Below, piece after piece: positions 61,175 to 64,000 of a stretch of DNA of 64,000 bases. The notes under the pieces are model-generated. The model had not been told where the DNA came from. It did no database searches and saw nothing but the letters and a program-made list of their open reading frames with translations. Both the position numbers and the translations under genes were made by a program. The stretch comes from an uncultured Pseudomonadales bacterium (GTDB lineage: Bacteria; Pseudomonadota; Gammaproteobacteria; Pseudomonadales; Azotimanducaceae), in contig OY282460.1 of NCBI GenBank assembly GCA_958296295.1, forward strand, positions 310,001 through 374,000, in the 5' to 3' direction. The stretch's first letter is position 1. Every line of letters starts with the position of its first letter.

Positions 61175-62872
61175 TTGCAGCGCACAGGATCTGCTGGAGG
61201 TGCTGTCGAAGACCGTTTGAGCGCAAGGGCCGGGCCGTTTCGCTTCGTCCGCATTGCGTTTGTGTGTCTTGCGGCGCTGCCCTGTGCGCCAGCAACTAGC
61301 GCGGCGAGCGACGAGGCGGCGGTCGCCGCCGGCCCAAGCTTCGACCTCACGTTGGCGGAAGCCATCGCGCTCGCCATGCGCAACAACCGGCGCTTGATCA
61401 ACGGCCGTCTCAGCCGTGCGGGAGAGCGCTTCGCCCTCAGGGTGGCGCAGGACGAGTTCAAACCGGACTTCCGCATCGGTTCGTTCAGGCGCTTCGAGAC
61501 CGAAGAGGGCGGTTGGGCGCGCGACGACACCGGCGTGACGTTGGAGGCCATGTTGCGCGTGCCCACGGGGGGACGCCTAGACCTCGTCAACGCCGTTTCG
61601 GGCGACGGCATCGACGATCGAGGCTACGGCAACTCCTTGACGTTGCGTTTCGCGCAGCCGCTGCTAAAGGGCGGCGGCATCGCCGTGAACACCGCTTCGC
61701 TGCGGATCGCCCGCGCTGTCGAGAGGATTGGCGCACTGGTGTTCGAACGCGCCATTGGCGATGTCGCAACCGCGGTGGTCTTCGCCTACCGCGATTTCCT
61801 GCAGGCGCAGCGACGCGTGGAAATCAGCGCCCGTTCGCTGCAACGCGCCGAGGATCTTCTGGTCACCAACCGTTCTCTCATCCAAGCCGGCAGGATGGCG
61901 GAACTGGAGATACTGCAAGCCGAAGCGGATGTGGCCCAGCGCGAACTGGTCCTTGTTGGTGCGGAGAATCGCCTCGACGCGACGCGCCTGGCCTTGATCG
62001 ACGTCTTGGACATCGATAGCGACGCGATCATCCGGCTAACGGAGACCTTGGCTGTGGACGAGGCGCACTCCGTGGGCGCCCAAAGCATGGGGACGGGCTG
62101 CGCCGCGGAACCGCGCGGCGTGCCGGGGAGTCGCGCCGAAGATGGCGAACCTGCTGCCGAGAGTTGCGCGGCGACGGCAACGCGACTCGTGGCGCTAGCC
62201 CTTGCGAACCGACCGGACTATCTGACGGCGCTCTTGCAGTTCGAGAATGTCGAAGCCGAGCTGCTGCTCGCCAAGAACAACAGACTTTGGGATCTCTCCA
62301 CGACGTTGTCGGTAGCCGTCGCCGGCACCGCCGACTCCTTGCGCACCGGCCTTGGCGAACCTTTCGGCCTCATTCCGGACAACGACTTGCGCGTGGCCTT
62401 GGAACTGAGCGTGCCCATCGGCGACCTCGCCTCCAAACAGCGCCTCTTTCGCGCTCGGTCGAATCTCACGCGAGCGCACAACGACTTGGCGGAATTGCGC
62501 CAGTCCATCGACATCGCCGTTCGCAACGCCGTGCGGAATGTGGATGCCCGGTTGCGACAGGTGGGTTTGGCGACGCGGGCAAGCGAACTGGCGGTGCGCA
62601 AGCTCGATGCCGAAAGGCAAAAACTGAAACTGGGCCTCACGACCAACTTCCGGGTCATTGTCTTCGAAGACGATTTGGTGCGCGCCCAAACGAGCGAGCT
62701 CACCGCCACCATCACATACCTCAACGCCCTCTCGTCGTTGGATCAGACGTTGGGCACCACGTTGCAAACGTGGGGACTCGAAGTGGAGCGGGTTGAACGA
62801 GCGGACGAGGCGAACGCCGCCGCCGAGCCGGCCGTGTTGGAGCGCTTGGACGACGCTGAGAACGACCGGTGA
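61175..62872 (+). CDS. TolC-family outer-membrane efflux protein
   Basis: A 565-residue protein with a signal peptide (FVRIAFVCLAALPCAPATSAA) and two TolC-type helical repeats. The first begins LTLAEAIALAMRNNRRLINGR and the second ALANRPDYLTALLQFENVEAELLLAKN; LELSVPIGDLASKQRLFRAR marks the second strand pair. The family forms trimeric outer-membrane channels for type I secretion and efflux. An insertion rich in Ala/Gly/Glu (about residues 300-330) is longer than usual. It starts at TTG 61175 with GGAGGA eight bases before it. No membrane-fusion or pump gene is adjacent. Confidence 0.88.
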   Translation: MQRTGSAGGAVEDRLSARAGPFRFVRIAFVCLAALPCAPATSAASDEAAVAAGPSFDLTLAEAIALAMRNNRRLINGRLSRAGERFALRVAQDEFKPDFRIGSFRRFETEEGGWARDDTGVTLEAMLRVPTGGRLDLVNAVSGDGIDDRGYGNSLTLRFAQPLLKGGGIAVNTASLRIARAVERIGALVFERAIGDVATAVVFAYRDFLQAQRRVEISARSLQRAEDLLVTNRSLIQAGRMAELEILQAEADVAQRELVLVGAENRLDATRLALIDVLDIDSDAIIRLTETLAVDEAHSVGAQSMGTGCAAEPRGVPGSRAEDGEPAAESCAATATRLVALALANRPDYLTALLQFENVEAELLLAKNNRLWDLSTTLSVAVAGTADSLRTGLGEPFGLIPDNDLRVALELSVPIGDLASKQRLFRARSNLTRAHNDLAELRQSIDIAVRNAVRNVDARLRQVGLATRASELAVRKLDAERQKLKLGLTTNFRVIVFEDDLVRAQTSELTATITYLNALSSLDQTLGTTLQTWGLEVERVERADEANAAAEPAVLERLDDAENDR

Positions 62873-63049
62873 CGCAACCAGCGTCAGCGGTTCATCGAAC
62901 CGAGTAGGCGTGCATCTCAGTCGCCTTGCTCCGGCAAGGACTTCGGGCCGCCGGTTGGCGGGAGTCGCTGCCTGCCGCTGCCCTTGTTCCCCGCGCCCGC
63001 CGTTCTGTACCATGCCGACTGTCGCGTTTTTTGCGGGCGGTGGGCGTCC

Positions 63050-63940
63050 ATGTCGGCGTGGGAAGATCTCAAGGGCAGCCTCGTGGCGTTGGTTACGCCA
63101 ATGAAGGCCAATGGCGCGGTGGATTGGGCGGTCTTGGACGGCTTGATCGAGTGGCACTTGGAGTCTGGCACCAGCGGCATCGTGGCTGTTGGCACGACCG
63201 GGGAATCGGCCACGCTGTCGGCGGCGGAACACCAGCGGGTTGTGGCTGCCACCGTGCGGCGCGTGGACGGCCGGGTGCCGGTGATCGCCGGCACCGGCGC
63301 CAACGCGACGGCGGAGGCGATCGAGTACACGCGGGCGGCGCACGGGGACGGCGCGGATTACGGTCTTGCGGTGACGCCCTACTACAACAGGCCGCCCCAA
63401 GAGGGCCTCTATAGGCATTATTGCGCCATTGCGGAAGCGGTGCCGCTGCCGATGGTGCTCTACAACGTGCCGTCGCGCACGGCCTGCGACATGCAGGCGG
63501 CCACCGTGGCGCGGCTCGCTCGCGTGGATGGCATCGTCGGCATCAAGGAAGCCTGCGGCGACGCCGATCGCGTGGCGGAGATCAAAGAGCTCGCGCCGGA
63601 AGGCTTCGTGCTCCTCTCCGGCGAGGACGCCCAGACCCTTGCCATGGCGCGGCACGGCGCGCGCGGGGCCATCTCCGTAACGGCCAACGTGGCGCCGGGG
63701 CCGATGGCGGCCTTTTGCGCGGCTTTCCTGGCCGGCGATTTTGGCGAGGCGCAAGACCTCGACGCCCGGCTCCAACCCCTCCACGAGGGCCTTTTCTTGG
63801 AATCCAGCCCCATTCCCACCAAGTGGGCGCTGGCCGAGATGGGCCGAATCGAGGCCGGCATTCGTCTGCCGTTGATTGAACTCAGCAGCGGCGCCCAAGT
63901 CGAACTGCGTGAGCGCTTGGTGGCGCTCGGCCTTCTTTGA
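63050..63940 (+). CDS. dapA: 4-hydroxy-tetrahydrodipicolinate synthase
   Basis: A 296-residue DapA: LVALVTPMKANGAVDWAVLDGLIEWHLESGTSGIV, the GTTGES loop, VTPYYNRPPQEGLYRHY with the catalytic Tyr, VLYNVPSRTACDM, and the Schiff-base Lys in IVGIKEACGD. It condenses pyruvate and aspartate semialdehyde in lysine and peptidoglycan-precursor synthesis. ATG 63050 starts the fold; 22 further upstream codons are open but not conserved. Confidence 0.96.
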   Translation: MSAWEDLKGSLVALVTPMKANGAVDWAVLDGLIEWHLESGTSGIVAVGTTGESATLSAAEHQRVVAATVRRVDGRVPVIAGTGANATAEAIEYTRAAHGDGADYGLAVTPYYNRPPQEGLYRHYCAIAEAVPLPMVLYNVPSRTACDMQAATVARLARVDGIVGIKEACGDADRVAEIKELAPEGFVLLSGEDAQTLAMARHGARGAISVTANVAPGPMAAFCAAFLAGDFGEAQDLDARLQPLHEGLFLESSPIPTKWALAEMGRIEAGIRLPLIELSSGAQVELRERLVALGLL

Positions 63941-63973
63941 GTCATCGTGGAGCGGCGAAGGAGTGGAAACTTT

Positions 63974-64000
63974 TTGAATGCGCGGCGATTGAGCGCCTCG
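63974..64000 (+). CDS. Possible start of the next gene (partial)
   Basis: A TTG followed by nine codons (NARRLSAS) with AAGGAG about 11 bases before it runs into the window end. In gammaproteobacteria bamC often follows dapA, which is the only reason to suspect a lipoprotein here. Confidence 0.25.

Noticed and set aside
1..64000. CRISPR arrays, rRNA and tRNA genes
   Set aside because: No regularly spaced repeats, no rRNA-like blocks and no T-loop/acceptor patterns were found on reading the intergenic regions; a short or unusual tRNA could still be missed by eye.

Overview
The window is a GC-rich, tightly packed stretch of bacterial chromosome, most likely from an uncultured gammaproteobacterium. 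The best clue is a gene order at 52.4-57 kb (dsbD-aroQ-accB ... DUF3426 protein-purH-purD) that follows the usual gammaproteobacterial arrangement but lacks several members. A caa3-type oxidase, a HiPIP and a dapA gene fit the same picture. This placement is an inference from synteny and gene content; no rRNA or tRNA gene was found in the window.

0-9.2 kb: a single-chain biotin-dependent acyl-CoA carboxylase, a VOC/PhnB-type protein, a PhyH-type dioxygenase, an unrecognised protein with two winged-helix-like units, and a DUF35/thiolase-like pair. 9.2-24.4 kb: an orphan Flp-type pilin, an RDD protein, a pyrophosphate-type phosphofructokinase, a biotin carrier plus carboxyltransferase pair, an orphan Vsr endonuclease, a coupled set (small membrane protein, metallo-beta-lactamase-fold hydrolase, PNPOx-like flavoprotein), a SixA-like phosphatase, an AAA/DUF4143 ATPase, a MoxR / VWA / metallophosphoesterase operon and a sulfotransferase.

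24.4-27.1 kb: a class III CoA-transferase and a PNPOx-like protein are followed by a small gene that ordinary gene calling would miss. It encodes a SelW-like (Rdx) selenoprotein with an in-frame TGA in a C-x-x-U motif and a bacterial SECIS-like hairpin directly behind it. This is the strongest new observation in the window. A ThuA-like gene follows.

27.1-37.4 kb: an ORC/AAA-type ATPase, an internally deleted ISNCY-like element, a second thiolase/DUF35 pair, a decayed ABC-permease/M1-peptidase gene, a HiPIP gene, and a four-gene cytochrome c oxidase operon whose subunit II carries a fused cytochrome c domain.

37.6-47 kb is an accessory island. Three ISAs1-type elements whose transposases carry an N-terminal DruA/DUF4338 domain sit side by side, separated only by copies of the same GGCGGCGGT target. 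Next come a VapBC-type pair, a divergent HipBA pair, and an orphan AbrB-type antitoxin with the stub of a PIN toxin. 47-57 kb: an aquaporin, a membrane-anchored TonB-C-like protein, a CmcJ/NvfI-family oxidoreductase and the eroded aroQ-accB-purHD locus, in which DsbD and PurH survive only as their N-terminal domains and accC and prmA are absent.

57-61.1 kb: an ISKra4-type element with a frameshift at a G6 run, a coupled AAA ATPase plus PD-(D/E)XK nuclease pair (candidate defence module), and remnants of an FN3 protein, an ASPIC/UnbV protein and a second ISKra4 copy. 61.2-64 kb: a TolC-family protein and dapA.
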